A stretch of DNA of 64,000 bases from Ignavibacteria bacterium (GCA_030693705.1 JAUYAB010000063.1:1-64000); one strand, 5' to 3'; numbered from the stretch's first letter, positions 1 to 8,317 are shown. Made by a program: numbers and translations. Notes: generated from the letters alone by a model not told the origin.

Positions 1-326
1 TTGACTGATTTTAGTTTTTTTAGAAAAGAACGACCTAAGTTTCTTTATTATAAATTACTTGAGTCGATACAGAAATTATTATTATTAGATTTATTTTCTC
101 CCTATAATTCCCCACCAGGATTTTTGGGGAAACTCTAAAAATTTTATTTTTATTAATTTCTATCATGGCAAAGTCAACACAAAAGTATTTATTGCATTGG
201 ATGTTTACTAACCTAAAAATAAAAAATCCGTAGCACAGAATAATATTCTATGCTACGGAAACTATAAAGAATTAGAGAGCGTAACTTGTAAAAATGTAAG
301 CTAACGTAGCTCTTCCATCGCCGATA
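1..326. other. Intergenic stretch at window edge, no gene seen
   Basis: No credible coding region is visible. The sequence is very A+T-rich. A short inverted repeat with arms TTCCCC/GGGGAA lies around 108-132, and a strong terminator hairpin (listed separately) lies at 227-259. Any gene to the left would begin outside the window. Confidence 0.6.
221..259 (-). terminator. Rho-independent terminator of the dapF operon
   Basis: The arms at 227-241 and 245-259 pair over 15 positions with one mismatch around an AAT loop. Read on the minus strand, the hairpin is followed by a run of T (complement of the A run at 221-226). It lies about 70 nt past the stop of the TPR gene, the last gene of the dapF cluster. 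Confidence 0.85.
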
Positions 327-947
327 TTATTGGAGTTGCAGCAACCCTTCTTGCGCTAATTTTGCAACTTCACTATTCGGGCGTTTGGCGATAATTTCGT
401 TCCAGATTTTTTTGGCTTTCTCGTTATCCCCCTTGGTAGCTGCAATAGCGCCGAGATTAAAAAATGTTTGAAAGTTATTTTTGTCTAACGAATAAGCCTT
501 TGAAATATATGCTTCGGCTTTGTTTAAATCCTGTTGAATATAAAAAATGTATCCGAGTGATTGTAAAATATCAACTCTCTTCGGATCTTTTTTCAAGATC
601 ATTTCATAATATTTTACAGCGTCTGCTTGTCCGTGTCCTTCAGCAAGCATATCAGCATACATTCTAACTTTCGCGGTGTCGGTTGGATTTTTTTCAACTT
701 CTACTTTAAGTTCTTCCATCCTCTTTTTTACACCGGAGATAACATTATCTTTTGAAGGAGGAATTTCTTTTCCCATATTTTTGTGGACGTCGTCATTCGG
801 AAGCTTTTCAGTTGTAATTGAACCGGCTTGCGGTGCGGTTACTTCATTTTTCTTTGAGGAAAAATCTGTTGAAAAAATTATGATGATGACAGCGGCGAGG
901 ATCATAATAGCCGGATAAACCACAACGGGCGAAAGTTTGAATTTCAT
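327..947 (-). CDS. Membrane-anchored TPR protein
   Basis: 206 aa. One hydrophobic segment at about residues 8-27 is not followed by an obvious cleavage site, so the protein is probably anchored in the inner membrane facing the periplasm. A charged linker follows, then TPR units from about residue 85 (pattern ...LGYIFYIQQDLNKAEAYISKA..., with a further repeat containing LGAIAATKGDNEKA). TPRs mediate protein-protein contacts, and no partner can be named. It starts 14 nt after the stop of the ABM-like gene and is last in the cluster dapF, ABM-like, TPR, ahead of a strong terminator. Similar anchored TPR proteins can act in cytochrome-c maturation or envelope assembly, but nothing here supports either. 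Confidence 0.75.
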   Translation of the reverse strand: MKFKLSPVVVYPAIMILAAVIIIIFSTDFSSKKNEVTAPQAGSITTEKLPNDDVHKNMGKEIPPSKDNVISGVKKRMEELKVEVEKNPTDTAKVRMYADMLAEGHGQADAVKYYEMILKKDPKRVDILQSLGYIFYIQQDLNKAEAYISKAYSLDKNNFQTFFNLGAIAATKGDNEKAKKIWNEIIAKRPNSEVAKLAQEGLLQLQ

Positions 948-961
948 AAGGTTCTTTTCTT

Positions 962-1261
962 TTATAATGAAACTTCGTACAACGTATTGTATTTAGTTGA
1001 ATTTGGTTCTTTGAGGTCTTCTATTTTCGAAATAAGAATATCAACCCGTTCGTTTTCGGAATCATCAAAATTATCAAAAGCTTCTTTAGAAGAGAATTGA
1101 TAAACTTCTTGAAAATGATTTTTCGTTTTTCCTTCAAATAAAGAATAACTTTCCAACCCTTCGGCTTTTAATAATGATTTTAACTCCCTAATAGAATTAA
1201 TAAATTCATCTCTTTTATTGCTTAGAACTTCGTATTGAATTGAAAATATAACTTTAGCCAT
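962..1261 (-). CDS. Small dimeric alpha/beta-barrel-like protein (ABM-like), function unknown
   Basis: 99 aa. The pattern of a first beta strand (VIFSIQYEV), a helix (KRDEFINSIRELKSLLKAEG), a second strand (YSLFEG), a strand with a Q-E-V-Y pattern, a helix (SKEAFDNF) and a final strand fits the ferredoxin-like dimeric alpha-beta barrel seen in antibiotic-biosynthesis-monooxygenase and stress-response A/B-barrel proteins. I see no cofactor-binding residues, so no reaction can be assigned. It lies 18 nt downstream of dapF and 14 nt upstream of the TPR gene, so it is probably in one transcript with both. The fold call is inference from the residue pattern. Confidence 0.6.
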   Translation of the reverse strand: MAKVIFSIQYEVLSNKRDEFINSIRELKSLLKAEGLESYSLFEGKTKNHFQEVYQFSSKEAFDNFDDSENERVDILISKIEDLKEPNSTKYNTLYEVSL

Positions 1262-1279
1262 TGTGTCTCCACTATTTTG

Positions 1280-2134
1280 TTATAATGTAACTTCACCGGA
1301 AAAGTTGATCTTAGCCGGTCCGGTAAGTGAAACATTTTTAATTAATTTGCCTTCAGCCGAAAAATCGACTATTAGTTTTTCTCCTCCCCTCGTTACCAAT
1401 GTAAGAGGCGGTGGAATTTGTTTTTGTAAAAAAGTAATTATTGCCGATGCAACTGAGCCTGTTCCGCAAGCGAGAGTTTCGTCTTCAACGCCACGCTCGT
1501 AAGTACGAATATGAATAACCGAATCTTTTATTTCAAGAAAATTTACATTTGTTCCCGCAGGTGCAAATGCTTTTGAGTACCGAACTTCTTTTCCAACAGT
1601 AAATACCGGGAAATCATCAATTGATGTAAACTGTCCGTGTAAGTTTGATTCTTTTAAAGTCGGATCATCAAGAAAAAAAACAACGTGCGGCGAACCGGTA
1701 TTTATAAAGTTAGCATTAACTTCGCTTGCTGAAACCTTGAGAGAAAAATTTTCTTTTATTGAATTCGGGTCGTTCAAATTAAATCTAACTAAACCATTTT
1801 CTAAAACACTGCCGGAGAAATCAATTCCATCTGATAAAAACTTTACCGATTTGCTCTTCGAAACGTTAAAAGTATCTGCAAATTGAATAGCGCACCTTGC
1901 GCCGTTCCCGCAAAGCGTTCCGGTAGTTCCATCGGCATTAAAATATTCCATTTCAAAATCATGCGCCTCACTTTTGGCAACGGTAATTACGCCGTCGGCG
2001 CCAATTCCGAATCTTCTATCACACAATTTCTTTATTAAAGAGGAAGAAAACTGCAAACCGGCGACTTCATCTTTGTTAAAAACTATGAAATCATTGCCTG
2101 CACCGTTCATCTTTACAAAAGAATATTTTTTCAT
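1280..2134 (-). CDS. dapF: Diaminopimelate epimerase
   Basis: Interconverts LL- and meso-diaminopimelate in the cytoplasm, supplying meso-DAP for peptidoglycan and for lysine. Starting at 2134 gives 284 aa and the family N-terminus with MNGAGNDF at residues 9-16. An upstream in-frame start at 2170 would add 12 residues unlike the family. The two catalytic thiols are visible: Cys75 in CGNGAR and Cys223 in ACGTGS. The GSPH motif near residue 147 and the RTYERGVEDET stretch before Cys223 also match. It is the first gene of a three-gene minus-strand cluster. Length is normal for the family. Confidence 0.97.
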   Translation of the reverse strand: MKKYSFVKMNGAGNDFIVFNKDEVAGLQFSSSLIKKLCDRRFGIGADGVITVAKSEAHDFEMEYFNADGTTGTLCGNGARCAIQFADTFNVSKSKSVKFLSDGIDFSGSVLENGLVRFNLNDPNSIKENFSLKVSASEVNANFINTGSPHVVFFLDDPTLKESNLHGQFTSIDDFPVFTVGKEVRYSKAFAPAGTNVNFLEIKDSVIHIRTYERGVEDETLACGTGSVASAIITFLQKQIPPPLTLVTRGGEKLIVDFSAEGKLIKNVSLTGPAKINFSGEVTL

Positions 2135-2281
2135 ACGGTACAATTTAGGTGAATCTTGTTTTTTATTCAAGGAAAATGTGAGAGGAATGGAAAAAGAAGG
2201 AAAGATTTTTTCGGAACGATCCCAAAAGTTTTACATTCAAGACCGTTAAAACTAAAAGAAGTTTTGTGTGGGGTTGATTTT

Positions 2282-2560
2282 CTAAATTTTCCCTTCGTAT
2301 AGATCTTCTATCGGAAAAATCAAATCGTGATCATTCCAATTAAGATTCCCATCAATTATTTTGAATTGATTAAATTTGACTTCATCAAAATATTTTCGGA
2401 TTGAAGGGTGTAAAGATGATTCTAAGAACGGTTTGAAGTCAACTAAACGACTAACGCCATCATTAAAAAAAATTCTGATCGCATAATCCCCAATATATTT
2501 TGCTGATTTTATCTCAAGTAAAGTAGTTTGAACATCGATATATTCTTCAACTATTTTCAT
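2282..2560 (-). CDS. DUF2442 domain protein
   Basis: 92 aa. The central part (IRIFFNDGVSRLVDF, then KPFLESS, a YFDEVKF strand, IIDGNLNWND and a C-terminal LYEG) matches the DUF2442 pattern of a short beta-rich protein ending in a W-x-(D/N) and LY motif. DUF2442 members often lie next to small toxin- or antitoxin-like genes. This gene overlaps the 63-aa upstream ORF by 4 nt, so the two are translationally coupled. The molecular function is unknown. The family call is from the motif pattern only. Confidence 0.7.
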   Translation of the reverse strand: MKIVEEYIDVQTTLLEIKSAKYIGDYAIRIFFNDGVSRLVDFKPFLESSLHPSIRKYFDEVKFNQFKIIDGNLNWNDHDLIFPIEDLYEGKI

Positions 2561-2748
2561 TTTATTCGCGTATTTATTTTTTTGCCTCTCGTCTTTTTCA
2601 CTAACGTAAAATCGACTAAATCTTCTATATCAATATTGAGCTTTTCAATTTTTTCAATAGCTTTTAATCTCTTCTGCATCTTTTTGTAATCATCGATGGG
2701 GACGATTACCTTGATATTTTTCCCTTGCAGAGTGCTGATATATTCCAT
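2557..2748 (-). CDS. Small antitoxin-like protein paired with DUF2442
   Basis: 63 aa from the ATG at 2748. The longer reading frame up to 2874 runs back through a tandem-repeat tract next to the tmRNA and is not believable as protein. The sequence starts MEYISTLQGKNIKVIVPIDD, followed by a helix rich in Lys and Ile. This resembles antitoxin-type proteins with an N-terminal strand (I-K-V-I-V-P) and a charged C-terminal helix. It overlaps the DUF2442 gene by 4 nt. A toxin-antitoxin role is inference; no toxin catalytic residues are visible in either partner. Confidence 0.55.
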   Translation of the reverse strand: MEYISTLQGKNIKVIVPIDDYKKMQKRLKAIEKIEKLNIDIEDLVDFTLVKKTRGKKINTRIK

Positions 2749-2760
2749 AATAAATCTTCC

Positions 2761-2851
2761 AAAATTTAATATCGAGCATTGAACAAAAAATAACGAATGT
2801 TGAAGTTTTTCTCTTCGACATTCTTCATTCTTTGATCGATATTCATTATTC
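2761..2851. repeat. Degenerate 7-bp tandem repeat forming a long imperfect hairpin
   Basis: Thirteen heptamers run in register (for example aatatcg, agcattg, aataacg, aatgttg, then gacattc, ttcattc, gatattc). The left half is AATnTTG-like and the right half GAnATTC-like, so the tract folds back on itself: GAATGTTGAAG at 2794-2804 pairs with CTTCGACATTC further right. It lies between the tmRNA 3' end and the small antitoxin-like gene. Similar heptamer tracts occur elsewhere in the window. Confidence 0.65.
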
Positions 2852-2852
2852 T

Positions 2853-2883
2853 TTTTATCTATTGGGTTTTCCAATAGATAAAA
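2853..2883 (-). terminator. Hairpin just after the tmRNA 3' end
   Basis: Perfect 13-bp arms at 2853-2865 and 2871-2883 lie 3 nt past the last encoded tmRNA base. On the minus strand the hairpin is followed by an A run rather than a T run, so it is not a textbook intrinsic terminator. It may act as a 3' barrier or processing signal. Confidence 0.45.
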
Positions 2884-2886
2884 TTG

Positions 2887-3242
2887 TGGAGGTGGCGGGA
2901 GTCGAACCCGCGTCCGAAACTAAGACTCAATAAACTTCTACACACATAGTTTATTTCTGATAGATTTAAAGGTGCGGAATAAACAAACTTCCCGATAAAT
3001 CTGCTTGATTAAGTTTTGCCTTGCCGCCTCAAACACTCGGCTTGGCTATCGTATCTAAACGACGTTCTTTTGTAAACCGATACGAGAACTTACAAAGAAC
3101 GGTTGCTTAACTAATTAAGCAGCGAGGGCGTAGTTATATTCGCCAGTTAAGGTTTATTTTCCAGCCGTTTAACGTGTCTGCCGGAGAAACACGATGCGCA
3201 ATTTATTGCTTCGTTAATCCCGTCGAAGCCAAATTCACCCCC
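2887..3242 (-). ncRNA. ssrA: tmRNA (ssrA), tag GEYNYALAA
   Basis: Rescues stalled ribosomes by acting as tRNA-Ala and then mRNA. The 5' end GGGGGTG at 3242-3236 pairs with CACCTCC at 2894-2888 to form a 7-bp acceptor stem, with discriminator A at 2887. The T-arm GGGTTCGACTCCC sits next to it, and the conserved GGCTTCGACGGGATT lies near the 5' end. The reading frame resumes at GGC (3144) and gives Gly-Glu-Tyr-Asn-Tyr-Ala-Leu-Ala-Ala then TAA at 3117-3115. A Gly-initial tag ending in ALAA is common in Bacteroidota. CCA is not encoded (CAA follows). The gene starts only 15 nt after the cobalamin adenosyltransferase stop codon. Confidence 0.96.
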
Positions 3243-3257
3243 AATGGGGGAATTCTC

Positions 3258-3812
3258 TTAAATGGGTTTTTCCCATTTTTGATCGGGGATTCCAGATGTT
3301 TTGTTTTCAATCCGCGAAAGAACAAACAAAAGGTCTGAAATTCTATTGAGTAAAATAACTATATTTTGGTTGATTTCCTCTTGCTGAGCCAACAGAACGA
3401 CTTCTCTTTCCGCTCTTCGGCAAATTGTCCTTGCCACATGCAATTGTGCAGCGGCTTTGGATCCGCCGGGAAGAATGAAATAGCGGAGTGGTTCCAATTC
3501 TTTTTCAAAAGAATCAATTGCAGCTTCTGATTCTGTAATTTCCTCCGCTGAAACTCGCGGAATGGAGAGATTTTTTGATTCTGTCTCTAACGGAGTAGCA
3601 AGATCAGCACCAACTACAAAAAGTTGATGTTGCAATCTCTGTAGAACGGATTTCACTTTTTGATTTTGTACATAACAAATCGATAGTCCGAGTGCAGCGT
3701 TTAGCTCATCTACTGTGCCATACGCGCTGATTCGAATAGAAGATTTTTGAATTCTCTTCCCGCCGAAGAGTCCCGTCTCTCCTTTATCGCCGGTTTTAGT
3801 ATAAATCTTCAA
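3258..3812 (-). CDS. PduO-type ATP:cob(I)alamin adenosyltransferase
   Basis: 184 aa, a normal single-domain length. Transfers the adenosyl group of ATP to cob(I)alamin to make coenzyme B12. The N-terminal ATP-binding motif TKTGDKGETGLFGG occupies residues 5-18, YGTVDELNAALG is the second signature, and the C-terminal helix carries RTICRRAERE with the conserved Arg and Glu. It starts 6 nt after the ygfZ-like gene, so the two are probably co-transcribed, and the tmRNA follows within 15 nt. No B12-dependent enzyme is encoded nearby, so the user of the cofactor lies elsewhere. Confidence 0.93.
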   Translation of the reverse strand: MKIYTKTGDKGETGLFGGKRIQKSSIRISAYGTVDELNAALGLSICYVQNQKVKSVLQRLQHQLFVVGADLATPLETESKNLSIPRVSAEEITESEAAIDSFEKELEPLRYFILPGGSKAAAQLHVARTICRRAEREVVLLAQQEEINQNIVILLNRISDLLFVLSRIENKTSGIPDQKWEKPI

Positions 3813-3818
3813 AACGAT

Positions 3819-4922
3819 TTAATTATTAAATGGAAGTGAATGGACGGTTATGAAAATTTCTTGTTTTGAATTTTTTCCAACGGCTTTAAGTAGTTTGTTT
3901 TCTGTTATGAAATCTTTTTTCAAGTAACCTAAGCCAATTGTTTTCTTCATCGAAATTGAAAAGCACAACGAAGTCACGGTTCCAATTTCATTATTTTCAT
4001 CATCAAAAATGATGAATTCTTTATCTGAACTTGGAGAACCACCGAATAAAAATCCGCAAAAATATTTTTGTACTTTATCATAGGTTGCAAGACGGGCAAT
4101 TACTTCCTGCCCGATATAACATCCTTTTGTAAAACTTACTTCATCCAACAGTTTTGCTTCGTGCGGATTGAATTGGTCGTTCAATTCTTTTTCAGAAGGG
4201 ATGCCGTTTTCAATTCTATAAATCTCGTAGGCATCTTCCCCCACAAAACCAAAATCAAAAATCCCTTTATTTTGCTGCGCATATTGAATCAGTTTAACAG
4301 CATGAGCTTGATACGCAATTACATAAAAACATTCTGTCTCAAGACACTTCGTGTTCGGAAAAACATAAAATGAAAAATCTTCAACCGTAAGGTGCCGAAT
4401 TTCATTCTGCTGAAGTTCCCTGCATTGCTCTCCGCATAAAAGCGTCAAGAAAGATTTTGCCTGTGGACCGATAATTTCAAAAACCGTTAGGTGCTGATTA
4501 GCTTCGGTTACATTTACATCATCCATGATAATATATCGCTTAATCCATAACGACAATTTGCTTTGCGTTCCGTGATTACCAAGAAGCAGTAACTTCTCAC
4601 CAAAATTCAGCACAAAAACTTGGTCTAAAATTCTTCCTTTTTCGTTTGTAAAGATCGTTTTCGAGAATTGATTTTGTGGCAAAGATCTCAGATTGTTTGT
4701 TGTAATGCGATGAAGAAAATCGAGCGAATCTTTTCCATGCAATTCGATCATTGAGGAAGGAGAAACTCTGCAGCCTACTCCCTGGGTGAGCGTTCTGTAT
4801 TCTTCTCCCACTGATGAATATTTGTAAAAATGAGCTTCTCCGTTCCTTTGTTCAGGATGAAATCCCAAAGATTCAAAGTAAGTCTTCACAGATGAAGTTT
4901 CAGGATGTTCAAAATTTGTCAA
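3819..4922 (-). CDS. ygfZ: YgfZ/GcvT-family folate-binding protein
   Basis: 367 aa. The diagnostic K-G-C-Y-I-G-Q-E-V motif lies near residue 265, the conserved Cys being thought to take part in folate-dependent maintenance or assembly of Fe-S enzymes. The upstream region has the GcvT-like fold (LHGKDSLDFLHRITTNNL, then a FTNEKGRILDQVFV strand pair). The C-terminal barrel is shorter and less conserved. It lies 6 nt ahead of the cobalamin adenosyltransferase gene. It is not aminomethyltransferase itself, because no glycine-cleavage genes are present and the YgfZ Cys motif is. Confidence 0.9.
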   Translation of the reverse strand: MTNFEHPETSSVKTYFESLGFHPEQRNGEAHFYKYSSVGEEYRTLTQGVGCRVSPSSMIELHGKDSLDFLHRITTNNLRSLPQNQFSKTIFTNEKGRILDQVFVLNFGEKLLLLGNHGTQSKLSLWIKRYIIMDDVNVTEANQHLTVFEIIGPQAKSFLTLLCGEQCRELQQNEIRHLTVEDFSFYVFPNTKCLETECFYVIAYQAHAVKLIQYAQQNKGIFDFGFVGEDAYEIYRIENGIPSEKELNDQFNPHEAKLLDEVSFTKGCYIGQEVIARLATYDKVQKYFCGFLFGGSPSSDKEFIIFDDENNEIGTVTSLCFSISMKKTIGLGYLKKDFITENKLLKAVGKNSKQEIFITVHSLPFNN

Positions 4923-4943
4923 AAGTTTCTCCGTAATTCCTTT

Positions 4944-5825
4944 TTAATAATATCTAAATTGTTTAGGGTTTCTGGTGTTTATATAGCACGTATCTTTCCA
5001 GATGAAAGTAATTGAATCCAGGATAGTCACTCGATCGCCGGTATCGAGATATTTAAACTCAATATAGTCAGGATATTTATCTCCGTTTGCATCGGTCATA
5101 ACTCTTTTAAAATTAATTCCTTCATAAGTTAAAAGAAGATGAGGTCTTTTCAACATCCCATCGACAAAGAAAAAATTGTAATCAAAATGCCCGATTCCCT
5201 GTGCGTAATGAAAATCAGCTTTAACATAGGGAATATTTTTCTTAGTCCATTTTTCGAGGGTTAGATTGTTAAAGCCGCCATGACTCGGAATTCCCGATTC
5301 CCAAACCGTGTCGAAAGTGTTCCCGGTTGGGTTAGCTTTGAAGAGAGTTAAGTAAAAAAATGCCGTCCCCAGTTCAGTGCTGTCCAAATCTATAAAACTT
5401 GCATCATAGCCTACAATATTTTTCATTTCTATCAACCGGTGGTCGTTGGACCATGATTTAGCAATAATACCAAAGACAAATTGCCCGTCATTATTTTTTT
5501 GATACATCACCGCCGATCTCGGAATGTTGTAAGTGAACGTTCTATCAAAATCTACCAGATAAGTTCCCTCCGGATAGTTTGCAAGTACATATTCCATCAA
5601 CGCAATAGTATCGCAGGGAAACCTTGTGGTAGTTAATTTTTTTCTCTCTTGAATATTATATTCCTGGATACTCATATCTCTTCGAGTATCTCTGGAGACA
5701 TCGTAATTATCGGCTTCCGTATCACCGGCACTTTGTCCTTTATCCACTTTATCATCTCCACAACCGGCAGTTGTAAAAGCCAAAAGATTTAGCATGACAA
5801 AAAGAGAAATTAATATTTTATTCAT
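4944..5825 (-). CDS. Lipoprotein of unknown function
   Basis: 293 aa. The signal peptide MNKILISLFVMLNLLAFTTA ends in a lipobox with the acylated Cys at residue 22 (T-A-G-C), followed by Gly-Asp-Asp, and then an acidic, low-complexity linker to about residue 60. The remainder is rich in beta strands and aromatic residues and contains repeated Asp-Thr patterns (DTIALMEYVL, DSTELGTAFF, DSITFIWKD). I do not recognise a family. It lies 27 nt downstream of the M20 peptidase gene and 21 nt upstream of ygfZ, so it may belong to the same transcript. Confidence 0.7.
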   Translation of the reverse strand: MNKILISLFVMLNLLAFTTAGCGDDKVDKGQSAGDTEADNYDVSRDTRRDMSIQEYNIQERKKLTTTRFPCDTIALMEYVLANYPEGTYLVDFDRTFTYNIPRSAVMYQKNNDGQFVFGIIAKSWSNDHRLIEMKNIVGYDASFIDLDSTELGTAFFYLTLFKANPTGNTFDTVWESGIPSHGGFNNLTLEKWTKKNIPYVKADFHYAQGIGHFDYNFFFVDGMLKRPHLLLTYEGINFKRVMTDANGDKYPDYIEFKYLDTGDRVTILDSITFIWKDTCYINTRNPKQFRYY

Positions 5826-5852
5826 AAGGAACTCCGGATTTCCCGATCAATT

Positions 5853-7217
5853 TTATTTTGAATATTCTTCAAAAAAATGTGCCGAACTCTGAATACCCAA
5901 CTGAAAATGTGTTAAACTAAAATGTTCATTGGGTGAATGGAGATTTTCCGAATTCAACCCGAATCCCATTAACACTGAAGGAGCTTTCAAAATTCTTTGA
6001 AAAGTTGCCACTATAGGAATACTGCCGCCTTCACGCATAAAAACAGTTTTTTTGCCGAATGCTTTTTGCATTGAAACGGCAGCGGCTTTTATTGCTTTTC
6101 CGGTTAATGGAGAAAGGGATGGATGAGCGCCGTGAAGATCAGAAACTTTTACCGTTACAGAATTAGGAGTAATTGATTTGATATACTTTGTAAAACTTTT
6201 TGCAATTTTTTTCGGATCTTGATTTGGAACTAGCCTCATACTAATCTTTGCCGAAGCCCTGGAAGCGATCACGGTTTTCGCACCTTTGCCGGTAAATCCG
6301 CCTATGATTCCGTTGCAATCAAGTGTTGGGCGAACCCAGAGTCTTTCAAGTGTAGAGAAATTTGCTTCACCGGTTAATTCTTTTACCTCAAGTTCCTTAG
6401 CAAATTTTTTATCTGAAAAATTCAGCGCTTTGAAATTTTGTTTTTCTTCTTTTGTCAAAGGAAGTACGTCATCATAAAAATTCGGGATTGTCACTCTTCC
6501 CTTTTTATCATGAAGTTTTGCGATAATTTCCGCAAGCACATTAATAGGATTAGCAACCGCGCCGCCAAAAGAGCCTGAATGTAAATCTTTATTTGGACCA
6601 ACGATTTCAACTTCCATGTAAGCTAAACCACGCAAGCCGTAAGTAATCGTTGGGATCCCGGCTTCGTAAAGTGAAGTATCGGAGATCAAAACAGAATCAC
6701 ATTTCAGCAAGTCTTTATGCTGTTGAATAAACCCGCCGAGATGTTCGCTTCCGATCTCCTCTTCTCCTTCGATAATAAATTTTACATTTAACGGAAGACT
6801 TCCTTTCACTTTAAAATATGCCTCAACACTTTTAATGTGAATATACATCTGACCTTTATCATCGGTTGCGCCGCGTGCATAAATTTTATCATCTTTAATT
6901 ACCGGGTCGAATGGCCGGCTATTCCACAATTCAATTGGATCAACCGGTTGAACATCGTAATGACCATAAATTAAAACTGTCGGTTTTCCGGGAGCTCCGA
7001 GCCATTCGCCATAAACAATGGGATGACCTTCGGTGGCGAAAATTTCAACCCGGCTCATTCCGGCACCTTTTAATTTGTCGGCAACAAACGCCGCACAGTT
7101 TTTCATGTCTTCATTGTTCTCTTGTAGAGTACTTATGCTTGGAAAACGTAAGAATGTTTTTAACTCTTCTACGTAAGTGTCATGATTGCTTTTTATAAAT
7201 TCTATAATTGGTTCCAA
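5853..7217 (-). CDS. M20-family dipeptidase/metallopeptidase
   Basis: 454 aa. A cytosolic zinc peptidase of the ArgE/DapE/carnosine-dipeptidase type. Metal ligands are visible: H86 and D88 in YGHYDVQP, the bridging Asp near 119-120 in GATDDKGQ, the catalytic Glu in the EGEEEIGSE block at 150-157, an Asp in the SDTSLY segment, and the C-terminal His in LHSPNEHFSL. The dimerisation domain is inserted between about residues 210 and 360, with the conserved LHSG and DLHGAHPS motifs. The combination resembles the Bacteroidota dipeptidase subgroup rather than DapE. No biosynthetic neighbour fixes the substrate. Confidence 0.9.
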   Translation of the reverse strand: MEPIIEFIKSNHDTYVEELKTFLRFPSISTLQENNEDMKNCAAFVADKLKGAGMSRVEIFATEGHPIVYGEWLGAPGKPTVLIYGHYDVQPVDPIELWNSRPFDPVIKDDKIYARGATDDKGQMYIHIKSVEAYFKVKGSLPLNVKFIIEGEEEIGSEHLGGFIQQHKDLLKCDSVLISDTSLYEAGIPTITYGLRGLAYMEVEIVGPNKDLHSGSFGGAVANPINVLAEIIAKLHDKKGRVTIPNFYDDVLPLTKEEKQNFKALNFSDKKFAKELEVKELTGEANFSTLERLWVRPTLDCNGIIGGFTGKGAKTVIASRASAKISMRLVPNQDPKKIAKSFTKYIKSITPNSVTVKVSDLHGAHPSLSPLTGKAIKAAAVSMQKAFGKKTVFMREGGSIPIVATFQRILKAPSVLMGFGLNSENLHSPNEHFSLTHFQLGIQSSAHFFEEYSK

Positions 7218-7234
7218 TCGACCAGCCTTTCGCG

Positions 7235-8251
7235 TTAATTAATTACTTTATATTTATAGATTATTGGAATAAACCGATTAAAATTTTCTTGCGTGAGCGT
7301 ATCCAGATTCATCATCGTTGATTTAGCAGGAACAAATACTTTTTTCCACGGATCATCAACTAAATAGAGACTGGCATTGTTATCCATTGTTATAGATTCC
7401 AAAGCTGCGGCATAGTTGTATTCTTTGTAATTCGGAATAATTCCTTTTGTATCGTAGTATTTTACATCCTTAATGTCAAGTTTTTCATTCAATGTAATTC
7501 TAAAAATTTTTGCGTTATTTCTATCTATTCCCCAGAGAGTATTATTCCCTTCACAGTAGAGCCCGCAAATTGTTTGGATTTTATAGTTCCGGGTACTGAG
7601 TTGTTTTATAATTCTCTTGCTCTCTTTATCTACCACAAAAATAATTGTGCTGTCTGAGAAAGCCGACCTATTTTCAAATCCTTCTAATCCTAAAAATAAA
7701 TATTTTTCAGAAACCGCGAGTCCTTCATACCCGATGTTGTTAGCTACGTATTTTAGGAAAAGTTTTTGCGGAGCAACAGAAATCTTTTTGAAACTCACAA
7801 TCGTGTCGGCAAAAAAGTTATTCTCAGAAAATTTTAACTGATAGATGCCAACATATTTTTGGATTTCGGGATAATTCCCTTCAACGGAGACAAAAATATC
7901 TCCGGTAAATTTATCATAAACGATTTCCTCAAAATCTTTCTTCGGAAAATTTGCCAGGTACTTTTGAACAGTTTCTGAAAAAACGAGTCTCTTTAAATTG
8001 AAAATCGTATCTCGCGCAATGATGAACCGCCAAAGGTCGCCAATATCATCTGCAAGCAGAAAATATTTTTTCCCTTCATCTTCTTTTAGGAAAGTTATTC
8101 CGCTTGTTTGATTCGTGTTCGTATCGGCAGTTTTTAACCACCTCGGATAATGTTTTCCTTGTTTCAAAGGAAGTTCGCCTCCGCTTGAGAGAAGGAGATG
8201 TAGACTTCCGAAGAATAAAAGAAGCGCTGCAAATATATTGATAATTTTCAT
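7235..8251 (-). CDS. Secreted beta-propeller-like protein (phytase/SdiA-regulated-like), function unknown
   Basis: 338 aa with an N-terminal signal segment (about residues 1-20). Repeated strands include FLLADDIGDLWRF, EEIVYDKFTGDIFVSVEG, YEGLAVSEKYLFLGLEG, TICGLYCEGNNTLWGID and ALESITMDNNASLYLVDDPW. The spacing, and the EGLAV and ESIT motifs, recall the propeller of phytase-like esterases and SdiA-regulated proteins, which are exported. Catalytic residues cannot be placed. The gene lies 17 nt upstream of the M20 peptidase on the same strand. A Bacteroidota-type promoter sits directly ahead of it at 8262-8292. Confidence 0.65.
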   Translation of the reverse strand: MKIINIFAALLLFFGSLHLLLSSGGELPLKQGKHYPRWLKTADTNTNQTSGITFLKEDEGKKYFLLADDIGDLWRFIIARDTIFNLKRLVFSETVQKYLANFPKKDFEEIVYDKFTGDIFVSVEGNYPEIQKYVGIYQLKFSENNFFADTIVSFKKISVAPQKLFLKYVANNIGYEGLAVSEKYLFLGLEGFENRSAFSDSTIIFVVDKESKRIIKQLSTRNYKIQTICGLYCEGNNTLWGIDRNNAKIFRITLNEKLDIKDVKYYDTKGIIPNYKEYNYAAALESITMDNNASLYLVDDPWKKVFVPAKSTMMNLDTLTQENFNRFIPIIYKYKVIN

Positions 8252-8261
8252 AATTGTGTTT

Positions 8262-8292
8262 CAAATCTAATCAATTCAAAAGAGATTCCAAA
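8262..8292 (-). promoter_or_regulatory. Bacteroidota-type promoter, minus strand
   Basis: On the minus strand TTTG (8292-8289) is followed after 19 nt by TAGATTTG (8269-8262), matching the -33 TTTG / -7 TAnnTTTG promoter of Bacteroidota. The expected transcript start would be about 5 nt before the ATG at 8251. It stands back to back with the lptF promoter. Confidence 0.5.
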
Positions 8293-8317
8293 GATTTCGA
8301 CAACCACAACAAGTTCG

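Noticed and set aside
2557-2874. 105-aa version of the antitoxin-like gene
   Set aside because: Its first 42 codons run through heptamer repeats next to the tmRNA; the ATG at 2748 gives a normal protein start.
2887-2920. A separate tRNA gene
   Set aside because: The T-arm and acceptor belong to the tmRNA, whose 5' half is 320 nt away with the tag frame between them.
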